A stretch of 64,000 nucleotides of DNA, from NCBI GenBank assembly GCA_905250025.1, contig CAJNOJ010000179.1, positions 150,334-214,333 on the forward strand, read 5' to 3'. Source of the DNA: Adineta ricciae (lineage: Eukaryota; Rotifera; Eurotatoria; Adinetida; Adinetidae). Both the position numbers and the translations under genes were made by a program. How positions within the stretch are numbered: the first letter of the stretch is position 1; every line of letters begins with the position of its first letter. The notes under the pieces were generated by a model. The model was not told the DNA's origin and did not search any database. It saw only the letters and a list, made by a program, of their open reading frames with translations. Below, one piece after another: positions 30,718 to 43,171 of this stretch.

Positions 30718-33679
30718 ATGCAATCGACAAGTACTAAAATACCATATGATCTTCGAGCAAAGCCAATTCAAGTAATTGACCTCTTGATGAATGTCTCTCT
30801 GATTATTCACTTGATTGTTTTCCAGACTTTCTGTAATATTCCAAAACTAGGAAAACATGAACATACAAAGACGTTCAAGATTATTGGAAATCATGAAAGT
30901 CAATTTTTACTTGGTGATAAAGTAGGTCGAATGAGTTGAAATTTCGTAAAATGCATCTTGTTGATTTTGTCCCTCAGCCGGCTTTTCATTTCGAACATAT
31001 ATGGGGTGAAGGCACAACAGGAGAAATTTATGATCGTTTTGCTCGACCAGCTATCGCTGATCTTGTTCGAGGACGAAGCAGTAAGTGATTCGATGAGATT
31101 CGTCTTTCGTATTCACATGTATATTTTTAGCACTTCTTTTTGTTACTGGTCGAAATAAGAAACATCGTAATGACATTCTCTTTGGCGAAAGCAAAGATAC
31201 AGGATTGATATCATTGACTATCAATGCACTTTATAATAGTATTGGTGAACATCGTGCATTGAAATACGTAAGAAGATTGAGACCGTGGGAATATCTCAAA
31301 ACTATGTTGAATGAATATGAAATAGTACTTTAGACCCGTGGGTAACAACACTTATCAAGTTCAGTCTGATGCTCAAGCAATGTTCGATCGTCATCAACGA
31401 GATCTATTGCCTAAAGTGAGCAGAAACGTTCTTGGAAACATGACTCAAACAAGTATTCTAGAAAAGTGAGACAGACGAAATGAGTTTCTTCACGAGAAAA
31501 TGGTTTTGTTGAATTTTTAAGATCCATTCTTGATCAAACGGCGAACGTGTCCGGCATTGACGATGACTATATCTATACGATATTCATATCTGCAATGGAA
31601 ATAAATTCAACGCATACGAATTCGATTACAACTGATCTACTGAAAATGTTTACTGAAGGTTTAAATAATGATCTATTGGATACACCACAATCGTGTATGG
31701 AAATTGAGTTTGACGATGCACGGAAAGCACGTCGGAAACTGTTTGATACAAATAAAATACCGATGAAGGAGAGCTCAACACGATTGTACACCATTCGTTT
31801 AGTTCAAGCACGGAAATCAGATCATCCGGATGTAAGTGAAAAGTTATTTGAAATGAAAAATGGAGAAAATATGAACTCGTCTTAGAGTGTCACACCAATT
31901 GTGAGTCAATTGGCATTTATCGACTTACCGACGAATAAAAATGCAGCAGGTATGAGCGAAGGAAACGATTATGTTTTAGAAATATTCTTTTTCTGTTTGA
32001 TAGATTTGAAAGCGGTGAAAGATTTTATCGTACCACCGAAAAAATCAACAGTAAGTCTCTATTCTCTTACTTATCGTCAGATCATATTCGGTTTTCGTAC
32101 TTATTACTTACATTAGCATCAATTTCCGAATCATTTACAAAATTTTCTACATCAATTTCCAATTCAAGATCAACAACAAGAATTCATACCAATTAAATTA
32201 CTTCTATGTGCATCAGCAAGTAGTCACGATGCCGATGATACTCTTGTAAATCGTTTCGCTTTAGCTAAACTAGCAAAGATTTAATTTCATTATTCTAGCA
32301 TGACATCCGATGGTTGATGAGCCTTCAAGCTAACCAATACCTTGTCTATTTGGGTCGAGACGAAGAACAACATGTCACTCGAGATGATGATCATCATCGA
32401 CCGCCACGTCCACCACCAATACAATATTCAACATCGATACATCGTTCAGATCAAACTAATCTATCTCATCATGTACCAACTTCGACTCCGCTTGCTCAAT
32501 CGACACCACGATCTGTCACACAAATACCAACATCAGCAACAACAGTAACATCTATAAATACACGTCATTCTCGTCAATCACAGTACCAAACCATCAATAG
32601 TACACCAAGTCGATCATTTACTTACATCCCAAGTAAATAGGCAAAAAAGACGAGAATATCTTTTCCTTTGTTTCATGATCAATCGTTTAGATACAGCACA
32701 AACGATTCCTCCATCACGACCATCCTCATCATCTCGGATGGCCGCATCTAATCGATCAGAAGGAACACCGTCACTTATTACTTATCCAATAACTCCTAGT
32801 ACGGGCTTATCTCAATTACATCAAAAAGTACCACCTCGTGTTCCACCGCGAGTACAACCGAAAACGAAACCTTCTCCATCTATCGAACAGGAAGTACCTG
32901 CATCAGTGGCAACAAAACTAAATACTAGTCTTTCAAATCGACGACCACCACCCCCTCCACCCGCGCCACCACAGTCAGTACCAACTCTACCGAACGTTCA
33001 AGCAGCTAAACCTCATAAGGTCCGCTTAGCACGAAAAGATTATCGTTCGAATTCTCATACTGATGTTCAACAACGAGCATCATCCGCTCTCAACTCCCGT
33101 ACAGTGCCAGCACCGCCACCACTAACGGCAACGCAACGTGCGCCATTAAAAGAAGAACATTTGCTTAAACGTTCGTCTTCAGCTGATCGCGTTGGTCAAG
33201 AACGTTGGCTACATCATATAACTGACTCGTCAGCAATCAACAACGGTTCGATGATTGATGTTGGAGAGAAAAACACATCTAATCATGCGTTCTTTTTTTT
33301 CGTAGGAATTAAACTGCGAACATCTTTACCCAATCCCTTACAACTCGTGACAAACCATTTCAATGCTATGTCCAAATTATTGAGTGCAACGAAATATGCC
33401 ATTGAACATCGCGCCGAAGATACTGTTCAATTATTCCAAGTAATATAATTTCATTATAATTGTATTGATGAGACAAATTGATAATTTTCTTTTCAGGGTG
33501 ATGTTATGGCAACAAGTAAAGGTGGTGTGAAAGTTGTTTTTACTTCAGTTGATCAAGTAACACATAATAGTCTGCTCCCATCAACATGTGATAATTCTGT
33601 TTTGGGTTCGTAAAATCGCTATTCCATCGTCATTCGGTGTTTCTGACAAATGTTTGTTCTCGTTTTAGGACGATGCTAG
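30718..33679 (+). CDS. KIF23/MKLP1-related protein with degenerate, probably non-motor kinesin domain
   Basis: Thirteen exons, all in phase, total 2283 nt and give 760 residues. Segments align in order with the MKLP1 motor: TFCNIPKLG (for YCRVRPLG), FEHIWGEGTTGEIYDRFARPAIADLVRG, TGLISLTINALYNSIG, ESSTRLYTIRLVQA, SQLAFIDLP. But the P-loop is replaced by TGRNKKHRND, switch I loses RSH, and switch II DLAGSE becomes DLPTNK with about 50 residues missing after it. ATP hydrolysis and motility are not expected. The long MKLP1 coiled coil is gone; a Pro-rich disordered region follows (RPPPPPPAPP), then SSSADRVGQERW and a C-terminal module LFQ-GDVMATSKGGVKVVFTSVDQ, matching the MKLP1 Arf6-binding domain. 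In animals MKLP1 and RacGAP1 form centralspindlin in cytokinesis; this copy may keep only the membrane/Arf branch. A 53-nt intron at 32246-32298 is uncertain (see findings). Confidence 0.8.
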
Positions 33680-34487
33680 TCGTTGAATAGCATACATAGA
33701 CACGACTATGTCGATTTGCTGTTTTATTTACTCTAATAATTATCTTTTATTCGAGATATTAAGAAAGAGATCTTTGATTTAAAAGACAATTTTCTTTCTT
33801 TGTGTGATTTCAAAGCTTATCTATACACTGTTGATATTTTATTTCGTTTTTTTCTGCTTGTTTTCTTCTTTGCCTTCTCGAATAAACCTATGATGAACTT
33901 GTTCTACACAGCATAACAAACAACATTGTATTAAGGAGAAAAACAGGTAACCTTCACGAAAAATATATAGATATCGAAATTGCTTATTACATCTAGTCAG
34001 TCACACCTGAGTGCTTTTGCATTTTTTCTCCGTCGTTATAACGATGAAATATAGTATCGTTTTCTCTCTCTCTCACGCTTGTGAATATACATATGATGTG
34101 CTATGACATTGAGTTTGATAAAATGAATGAATAATGGAAGGCAAAGAAAAAGCAAACGACTTTATTCAAGATAAACAAGAAACATTGATGAGCGCGCACA
34201 AAAGAAAAAAAGAGAGGAGAGAAAAAGATTTTCGGAGAAAAAACGTATAGTGGTGTTGAAAAAAAAATGGTGGTGTTAGGAAGTATGATCGTCAGTCGTC
34301 GTCGTCATTATACTGTGCGCGGAAAAAAATGTTCTCAGTTTTCTGAAACGGTACATATCGAAAAAGGTTGAAAATCAATTTAAAAAAAAGAAAATTTTGC
34401 TGCTGCTGCGGTTGTTGATGATCTTAGTTGATGGTGAACATATTTGAAGACTAAGAAAAAGGTTAAAGAAAATAATAAACTGTCAAT
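33680..34487. other. Convergent 3' region
   Basis: 808 bp between the stop codons of the kinesin-like gene (plus) and the two-helix membrane protein gene (minus). AT-rich with poly-A and poly-T runs and a short CT repeat near 34060. No gene seen. Confidence 0.5.
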
Positions 34488-34972
34488 TTAGTTGCGTTGC
34501 ATGCGCGAGACAAATGTATAGAACAATGAGATCAATAGAATAGCCACACCAATTTGGGCTTGTGCGAGTGCACCATTGACTCCTTCTACTTGCTTGTATT
34601 TATCAAGAAATTGTTCTAAAGAGAGAATTTAAATGAATTGCAAGGCGCTAAGTAAATGAAGTCACGTACTAGTATAGGCTGTGATGGCTACTACACATGA
34701 GAATAAGCCTAATGCACCAATAGCTGCTAAGCAAAGTAAACAACCAAGTGTACCACCAATGGCTCCGAGGGCGCCACCAAGACCAGCTGCACCAAGGCCC
34801 GCTCCGGGTGCTACTACTGGTCGAGCTCCGTAGACTGGTCTTGCTACTGAAGGTCTAAAAGATGATGTTGATAGTGAAATTTAATCGATGCTGTGACAGC
34901 TTTTTCTCAGATAACTTACCGAACGCCGTATGGTCGAGGAGGAGGAAGAGGTCGTCGTGCAGCGTCCGACAT
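34488..34972 (-). CDS. Small two-helix membrane protein, copy 1
   Basis: Three exons: start 34972-34920, a middle exon of about 180 nt, and a last exon ending at the TAA at 34490-34488. About 120 residues. Layout: a short Arg/Pro N-terminus (RRPLPPPRPYG), a Gly/Ala-rich stretch, one hydrophobic segment GCLLCLAAIGALGLFSCVVAITAYT, a hydrophilic loop (EQFLDKYKQVEG) and a second helix GVAILLISLFYTF ending in a basic tail (SRMQRN). The same plan, exon structure and the core LLCLA-LG-LGLF...AITAY occur in the divergent gene at 36754-37210, so they are paralogues. No signal peptide; the N-terminus is probably cytosolic. Function unknown, and I do not recognise a named family. Confidence 0.75.
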
Positions 34973-35089
34973 CTTAGTCTATTTAAGATCTAGAAAAGAC
35001 ACACAGTTACACTTGCAAGGACGAGTAATGAATCTTCAATTTCGTCATATTGTATGACGAGAAAAACTGTCCACACGTGTTCAGTCCTA

Positions 35090-35540
35090 ACTTTTCTCAG
35101 TTTTCAACAATCTTCTCCCTCTTTCTTCTTCTCATTTACCTTCTCTTTTTTTTCTCCCTACCCTTCTTTTTCTCTGTCTCTCTGTGCCTTTCCGTTTCAG
35201 TTACCTGTACAGGGATCTTCTCTCGATAGAAACTATCACGGCTTGTTTGCACTCTACGAAAAATGGGATACCACAATACGTCGTATTAGTTGTTTTTCTC
35301 TCTCCTTCCCTTCTCGCATCTCCTTCTCACTGTCTCTCGTTACTACCTTCATCGTCATCATCACCATTACCGTCCTCATCATTCTCCCTGATCAGTCGCC
35401 TTCTCTTCTGATTTACTAATTCATCTATTATAATTATATTGTCTTACTACGAATATGACTTTTTGTTTTTTCTCTGCATTTCTCTCTCTCTCCCTCTCAC
35501 CCTATCTTTCTCTATCTGTTACCTTTCTAAGCAGAAAAAA
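35090..35540 (+). repeat. Pyrimidine-rich low-complexity tract
   Basis: Long run of TTC, CTC and CTTT units on the plus strand (purines on the minus strand), interrupted by about 130 bp of mixed sequence. Directly visible. Could promote unusual DNA structure or act as a promoter element. Confidence 0.6.
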
Positions 35541-36304
35541 ATCGAGAAAAAAAATAATCGTGTAGAAATATTCTATCACTGTAAACGACTCTAGCCGACG
35601 GCATGATCAAGCTACCTACAACTTTTTTGTCGATAAACGTATATTATATTACTCCGTAATTTTTCTCTTTCTGGCTGGCTGCGCTACGCATGACTTCACA
35701 GTCGTCATTGTCGATTTGCACTTGAATCATACATATAGTTTGTCATGGTGTACAAGTTAGCACTGAAAGAGAGAAAATGCTTGTCTGTCCTTTACTTTCT
35801 CTTTAGCTTCTCTACTCTTATCTTAGCCGCACAGGAGGATCTTTTCCATGAGAATATCTAACGCATAACGATCAAATGAAATTTATTCATTAACTCAGTC
35901 AGAAAAATAGGATGTATTGTACGGTAGAATTTTACAAATAAGCAAAAAAGCGGAGAATCAGTTTTTCCCTACGCAGTAAGTTAGCAGAAAAAGGATTGAA
36001 AGAAACGAATGTGAATGGACGGACTAGCCTATCGACAACATATTTTCGTCTCATCATGCGTAGGCATCGATACATGATCGAGAGAAAAAACCGTCATCAT
36101 AGGCATGTGTAGTCAGGCAGTCAGGAACGTTTCAGTTGATTGATCACCTGCCGTTTCTCTTTTTTTTTATATTTTATTGCACATCTTTTCTCTTCTTCTT
36201 TTTCTTCTACCTGCACAATATTCATACATCGATAGGTATGATAAACATTGATGATATCCTTTTTTCACAAAATGCAAGAAAAAAGTAGTGTTTCACCCAC
36301 GTAT

Positions 36305-36334
36305 TCTCTCTATCTCTCTCTCTCGGTGTCTCTA
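36305..36334 (+). repeat. CT microsatellite
   Basis: TCTC/TATC repeat of about 30 bp within the spacer of the two-helix gene pair. Confidence 0.6.
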
Positions 36335-36753
36335 TGTACAACCTTGAGGCGCAAACCTCATCCTTTTTGAATACATAGCGAGTTTTGTAATTTTCTTTTT
36401 GTATTGGTTGACGAAGTAATTTTCTTTATTGGTCCGAAACCTTTCTTTTTCTTCCTCTCTTCCCTGTGTTGCTTGCAATCCTCATTTTCTGTACACGAAT
36501 GCACTGTCCAGAAAAGTCCCCTCTAATTGATCCATTTGCTATGTTTTTCTTCGCCATCTCCTTAGTACATCGTGAGACTCTTTACCAGTGAGCCTCTGAC
36601 CATATTAGCTGTTTTAAGCACACTAAATAGTGGCTAATGTAGAGAGAGCGATACGTATGATCCTTGAGAATCGCTCTTCAATATTTTCCCATCAACACCG
36701 TGATATTCGACGAGTACTATCGATGTCTTTTTGTTTTCTAGTAAACTCTTAAC

Positions 36754-37210
36754 ATGCCCCGAGTTCGAGTGCCCGTCCGACGTTCGGGATATCGTTATAC
36801 TGCACGACCTGGCCGACGATATCCAGTCGCGTAAGTAATCTTTCACATTCAAATGGAATAGAAACCGTCCACGATTTTTCTTCTGTGTCTAGACCACCAC
36901 CTGCCCGCGGTGGCGCTGGTTTACTAGGAGGCTTAGCTGGTTTACTTTTGTGTTTACTGTGCTTAGCAACACTCGGCTTACTCGGCCTTTTCGCAACATT
37001 CATTGCCGTAACAGCTTATCTCGGTAAGATTTTACCTTCGAATATGCAGTTATGCTTGAAACACCATCTGCTGCTTGATGTTTTGTAGGAGATGTTTACC
37101 GAGCCCTCAGAGATGCTGGTGGTGCTGCATCTGGCCTCTACGTAAATATGGCCATCTTAGTGGCTGCTTTGTGCTTTGCCGCCTTCCATAAATTGCAACG
37201 ATCATTATAA
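36754..37210 (+). CDS. Small two-helix membrane protein, copy 2
   Basis: Three exons (36754-36830, about 36892-37024, about 37090-37210), about 110 residues, same exon plan as the copy at 34488-34972. The N-terminus is Arg-rich (RVRVPVRRSGYRYTARPGRRY), then PPPARGGAGLLGG, a very hydrophobic Leu-rich segment (LLLCLLCLATLGLLGLF) ending AVTAYLG, a loop YRALRDAGGA and a second helix NMAILVAALCFAAF with a basic end (HKLQRSL). The basic start suggests the N-terminus faces the cytosol. The genes point away from each other over 1.8 kb. Function unknown; a tetraspan-like or interferon-induced-like family cannot be claimed from this. Confidence 0.75.
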
Positions 37211-38194
37211 ACAATTTTCTTCTCTTATTTTTAATGTTTTATTTTGAGTCGTCGATTTATCGTCGCTGTTATTATTTTTATTCCAAGTGAACTCTACGGG
37301 CCTTTTTTCTTTCGCGTATTTTTTCTCCTAAAACACCAAGATTTTTCTACTCAGTTCAATTCTTCTTTTTTCTAACTACCTATCACACACAGCTTTGCAC
37401 ACATACACACACACATCTATTTTCCGCTTAATGACCAGATTTTTTCAAGCAAATGTCGATCTTCGAAAAAACAAATGTATCTGCAACAATATGAAATAAC
37501 GAATCCATTTTGGCCATCATCATCATCACCAAGCAATCCCATTCGATCAACAACGATATCACTTTGTATTCGCAAAAAATTTTCTTCCAACATCTCAAAA
37601 TGACCAACGGGGTTTTTCTTTTCATGTCTTGTAGATGAATTGTTTTTCATTGTATCAGACACAATATCACCTTTTTTTCTTTGTGTGTGAAAAATAAAAT
37701 ACAATGGGTGGCTACATATATACATATCTTGTCTTCATTTCAATAAGCTAATTAACTTTGACTTGCCATAAATCATATCGACGAAAGATAGTCATTGACG
37801 CTCTGTGAAGAAATAACGTCATGTTCACCTTGTCGAAATAACAAATCAAACAGTGTACTTTCTTGTCAATACCTTGTGTCATCTATTGGCATGTGATTCT
37901 ATTTGAAATGTCCTGTCAGCCAATGAGTTTTTTTTCAATTCATCCAGCTCAATAATGAATCATGATTACATATAGGTTATGCAGCGAACAAAAGAGAAAG
38001 AACGAATTGTCAGGTTTTATTTACTAAGTTGACGCGACTGTGATAAATGAATAATCATCAATTTTAAACTTTCTCAAACGATGATTCATTGTTCTATTGT
38101 TTTTTGTTTAGAGATTTCTTTCTTCCTTCTTGTTCAGCTGACTTCATGTCTCATACCTTTTCGTTTCAACACTGAAGATTATTAAAAACCAATT
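37211..38194. other. Intergenic region before the myosin gene
   Basis: 984 bp. 3' UTR of the two-helix gene, an AC-rich repeat at 37383-37418, and AT-rich spacer with the myosin promoter. No coding exon recognised. Confidence 0.5.
37383..37418. repeat. AC-rich microsatellite
   Basis: Short runs of ACAC broken by TTTG and AT; directly visible. Confidence 0.55.
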
Positions 38195-41100
38195 ATGCAA
38201 GGAGCTAGATATGATTACAATCAAGATCAAGTACGACGAGCTGGCGTGGATGACATGGTAAATATACGCAACATAATAGTCCAGGAATCTTCGATTTCGT
38301 TTCATTTTCATCTAGGTCTTCATGTCAAAAAATACGGAATCAGAAATTAGTCACAATCTCAAAATTCGCTTTGATGTCAATTATATTTATGTAATTTTTT
38401 TGTGAAGTACAAATAAACACTCTATTCCTTCTTTTTCTTTACCATAGACGTACATTGGCTCCGTACTGATCGCTGTCAATCCATATAAGAATGTGGAATA
38501 CTGTCGCGAAAGTCATATGGAAAAGTATCGAGGAGCAGTAAGTGGTTTTTCTCTAGTAAGAAGCTCGAATATTCCATGAAAATGTTCATTAGACTCAAAT
38601 GGACAATGCTCCACATATATTTGCTATCGCTGAAGATATGTTTAGTAATATGTTAATTGATTCGGAAAAGCAATGCGTTATTATCAGCGGAGAATCAGGC
38701 GCTGGAAAGACTGTTAGTGCGAAATTCATCATGTCTTACATTGCTGAAGTAAACTTGTGCTTGAAATATGTTCACTAGGAGTCTGTTTTGACTTGTGTTC
38801 AAAGGTATCAGGCGGTGGTCCAAATGTTCAACGTATAAAAAATGTTATTTTACAATCGAATCCATTGTTAGAAGTAATATCAATCAGAGGGAGTAATGAA
38901 TCTTAGTATTTATCTGTATTTCAAGGCTTTTGGTAATGCAAAAACTATTCGAAATGATAATTCCAGTCGATTTGTATGTGAAAATAATTAGAGAGATAGA
39001 TAGATGGAAATTTTTCTCTCTAGGGCAAATATGTTGAAATTCAATTTTCTCGCGGTGGAGAACCTACAGGTGGGGTGATATCCAACTTTCTGTTGGAGAA
39101 AGTAAGTCGAAAAACACAGTTTTTTCACTGGAAAAAACTATCACTGCACTGATTTGTTTGTAGCAAAAGGAAAAAAACACGAGAAGGTTTGCTTTTATTG
39201 CACGAATGTTGTCTTGCGAGTTCTATTTTGAGAATATCTAATTGAAAGATTTCGTTTCTACTCGAATTATTTCTCGTTGTTCTAGTCACGTGTTGTAAGT
39301 CAAGCTGAGAATGAACGAAATTTTCATATCTTTTACCAATTACTGTCAAGCAGAGAATTCTGTCGTATGTATTTTATTCTGATATGGATGATTCTAGCTG
39401 TTCTTTGGTGAATTCCTTAGAACAATATTCATTATCTCATGAACTTCGTTTTCAATATATTAATCATGCCGAAGCGATTCGCGTAGCAAAAATCGATGAT
39501 GTGAAAGATATGCACGATACACAGGTATGCTTTTCCCGACGATAATCATTACTTTATCGATGTTATGTTTGTTCCGATAGCATGCTATGGATACAATTGG
39601 CCTTTCAAAAGAAATTCAACATAATATATTCAGTTTGCTCGCTGGTATACTTCATCTAGGCAATGTGCAATTCGGAGATAAGAACAACTATGCGACTGTT
39701 CTCTCAGAACGAGGTTTGAATGAATTTGGTCGTGACAGTCAATTCATGTGTAATTCATACAGATTTACAAGCACCTTGTGCTTATTTTGGTATTCAAACG
39801 GATTATTTGAAAACGAAACTGATTTCCAAACGATTGGAATTTAAGGAACATCAAGAAAATAAGCAAGTTGATCAAACATTCACTGTCGATAAAGCCATCT
39901 TTACGCGTGATGCATTAGCAAAGTCCATCTATTCGCGTATTTTTGATCATTTAATTCAGGTGAACATCGCAGTTGTTCATCTCTATACAATTGAGTTCAT
40001 TTTCCATTGTCTAGGCGATCAATTCTGCCTTTCAAGCAGCTGCGCGTTGTGATTTATCTATTGGAATTCTTGATATCTATGGTTTTGAAATATTTGATCG
40101 GAATAGTTTTGAACAATTTTGCATCAATTATGTTAATGAAAAATTGCAACAAATCTTCATTGAACTAACGCTGAAGAAAGAACAAGTCTGTCGCTAGTTG
40201 AAGACTATCAAATAATCTTTCTCGATGACTTTATGTAGGAAGAATACAAACGTGAAAATATACAATGGACGCCAATCACATTTTTCAACAATATTGTTGT
40301 TTGTGATTTATTCGAAGCGAAACAGCCACCAGGAATGTTCTTATTGCTCGATGATATCTGTGCAAGTGCGCATGCAACAACTGAGAAAGTCGATAAAAGT
40401 TATCTAAATGTAAGATGATTATTTTAAAGCTAAACTGATTCGCTTGATCTTTTTTCTTCGTTAGAGATTGAGTGGTTTATCCAATGCGCATTTAATTGTT
40501 TCACCGCCGACATTTACTGTGAAACACTATGCAGGCGCAGTGAGCTACCATTCAGATCAATTTTGTGAAAAGAATCGTGATGTTCTAAATATTGATTTAA
40601 TTGAAATGATGCAATCAAGTACCATGTAAGCGAAGAAAGTTTCGGTGTAGAATGATATGATAGAATTGATTTCGTAGACCATTTGTGGCACGACTATTTC
40701 CAGAACAGATAGCAACAATGAAAGCTCGACCAACTACGGTTGGAACGAAAATTCGTACACAGGCCAATGCATTAGTAGAAAAATTAATGGCTTGTCAGCC
40801 TCATTGTAAGTCTGAGCGAATGGCGAGTTTCGCCTTATTGATTTGCTTCTGCTTTCAGATGTTCGATGTATCAAACCGAATGAGAATCAAACACCGGGGG
40901 AATGGAATTCTTCAAGGTAGAAGATTGCGAATTCGTTGGAAACAATGTGCTATTGCGATGCTTTTAGTGTTGTCGAACAAGTTAAATATTTAGGACTGGT
41001 AGCAAATATTGAAGTTCGAAAAGCTGGCTTTGTTTATCGCCGTGAATTTGCAAAATTCCTCAGCCGGTAAGGTGAATGCCAATTGCGCGATCGAACATTC

Positions 41101-42853
41101 ATGTCATTTTCGATATAGCTATGCTATATTAACGAAACAAACTTGGCCTAAATGGAATGGAAGTGTGACAGATGGTGTGATGCATATAGTAGATGCAATG
41201 CATCTCGACAGACGAGAAGTACAACTAGGAAATACAAAAGTGTTTATTAAATCGCCGGAAAGTGTAAGTTTTGCGCATGGGAACGATGTTCAATGTTGAA
41301 AATCTCTTTTGTAGTTGCATTTACTTGAAGATATGCGTTTGCGCAAATTCGATAACTATGCGCGTATCATTCAAAAAGCAATGAAACGCTTTTGCGCAGT
41401 TCGTGTCTACCAGCGACAACGTGAACAAGGTAGAGAATACTTTTCAATCATTGTTCTATTCTTTATAATAATATTTGAATAGCTACTGACATTCTCTACG
41501 GACGAAAAGAACGTAATGCTCGTTCACTCGATCGTGATTATGTCGGAGATTATTGTAATCTTCATCAACGCCCTGATTTACAAAGACTGATACCACGTAA
41601 TGAAAAGACAGATTTCAGTTCGTACTTATACAAATATGACCGACGCTTCCGTCGACAAGGAAGATATTTCATTAGTACAAACCAAGCATTGTATATCATA
41701 GATGAAGAATGCGTATGTATCACAGAGAAAGAACGGTTCGACATTACACTGAAATAAATATCGATATCCTTTTTTCTGATAGATTAAAGTCGGTAGTGGC
41801 GGTGATGGAAAAGGCGGCAGTGCTGCAGCAGCACAAAAAGGCAGACAACAGCAATCACAAGAAGGTTATATGTTAGAATATAAAGTTAAACGACGTATTC
41901 CATTAGAAAATATAAATGAAATTAAAATGAGGTAAATTAGCATGACAGATATGTAATAGAAAACAATGCCAATTTGTTTGTTTTAGTGAATATCGCGATA
42001 ATTTCTTTTTGCTTTGCGTAAATAATGATTATGCAACATTATTGGAATTATCAAGCAAAACAGAAGCAGTTTCTATTATATCAAAAAATTATGCTAAGAA
42101 AACAAATCGAGCATTACCAATTACATTCGGACAAGGGTATGTCATTCGATTAGATAATCAACAAATCAGCAATTGAACAATGTCTTGTTTTGTTGCAGTT
42201 TCGAATATACAGTTAAAAAACAGAGCTGGGTAGGTGGCGGTACACGAAGTGTTAAATTTGTTCATGCAGCTACAAGTACTCCAGTGGTAGGACATTGTGT
42301 TGGTTATGTTTTAAAATTCTATCGTATATATTTCAGAGTCAAATCGATCCGAATAAATTGCGTAAAGGAGTCGATATGCCACGTGATTACGAAGTAAAAC
42401 TCAATCGTAATTCAATGACCGTTATGATCTCAAGTGGTTTATCAAAGCAATCGAGTAAATTAGCCCAAAATTTCGACTTCATTCAGTTGACTAAATACAT
42501 TTCACAATCTTTTAGGACCAAACCAGTCGAATGCTGAAAAGCCACGTGGATTACAATTTAAACCACAGAATAATACACCTCGAAAACCACCGCAGAAACC
42601 GCCTCGACCGTTAGCAGCCAAGCCAAATAAAAAGAAGATTCGTGCCCTATACGATTTTCAAGCACGATCCGCTGACGAGCTGTCATTTGTAGCTGACAAT
42701 GAACTCGTACTTATTGACAATAGTGGTATGCTTTTATTCGCATTGATACTCTTCCATTTTTTCTTTGCTTCTTTAGATGAAACTTGGTGGAAAGCCGAAC
42801 TTGACGGCAAAGTAGGTGTTGTACCATCGAATTACGTGGAACTGATTGGCTAA
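38195..42853 (+). CDS. Class I myosin, long-tailed (Myo1e/Myo1f type)
   Basis: Actin motor linking membranes to actin in endocytosis and cell edges. More than 20 short exons. The motor starts VRRAGVDDM and contains the P-loop GESGAGKT, switch I NSSRFGKY, switch [11 protein letters not shown] and the relay/actin-binding parts ([22 protein letters not shown]). One IQ motif follows ([19 protein letters not shown]). The tail has a TH1 domain ([33 protein letters not shown], with a Gly/Ala/Gln insertion near 41800), a short Pro/Lys TH2 region ([10 protein letters not shown]) and a C-terminal SH3 domain, [15 protein letters not shown] through [19 protein letters not shown], before the TAA at 42851-42853. 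This order is diagnostic of long-tailed class I myosins. The start at 38195 fits the family's N-terminus; splice phases checked at several joins agree. Confidence 0.95.
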
Positions 42854-43171
42854 AGACCGTCTTGCAGTTAAAACATTTAATCACAGTGACTACTTTTTGC
42901 TTTCTCTTTTCATCATTCTATCTGTATTCATTTTGTATTTGTTTACTTTTGCTTCAATGCATTCTATGATCTAAACTATGTCGTTTTTCCATTTTCCATA
43001 TTCTGAACTGGGTTTGTTTTCTTTTTTGTTTTCTCCTCGAATGTCCACTTCTACACAGATTAATTTTTGTCGTTTATTTTTGTATATGATTGATAATACT
43101 CATTTGCATTATTTGACCAAGTTATTATTATTATTATCATGCATTCCGTATTTGATTTTTATGACTTCTAG
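42854..43171. other. Short spacer, myosin to GAS41
   Basis: 318 bp, T-rich. Probably the myosin 3' UTR. It ends with a strong acceptor-like TTCTAG that abuts the GAS41 ATG. Confidence 0.5.

Larger units (their letters stand above)
34973..36753. other. Long divergent intergenic region with pyrimidine-rich tracts
   Basis: 1.78 kb between two divergent paralogous genes. It holds a strongly CT-rich stretch at about 35090-35540, a CT repeat at 36305-36334, and many TTTTCTC clusters. Open frames here (such as 35054-35419) consist of Ser/Phe/Leu from the CT bias and are not credible. It probably contains both promoters and, near 36741, a 5' UTR acceptor (TTTTCTAG) for the plus-strand gene. Confidence 0.5.

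Noticed and set aside
30718-33679. Idea that the kinesin-like gene is a pseudogene
   Set aside because: Thirteen exons with plausible splice sites keep one frame over 2283 nt and the C-terminal domain is intact; motif loss without frame damage fits a repurposed protein better.
35054-35419. 121-codon plus-strand frame
   Set aside because: Composition (Ser, Phe, Leu, Pro) follows directly from the CT-rich repeat.
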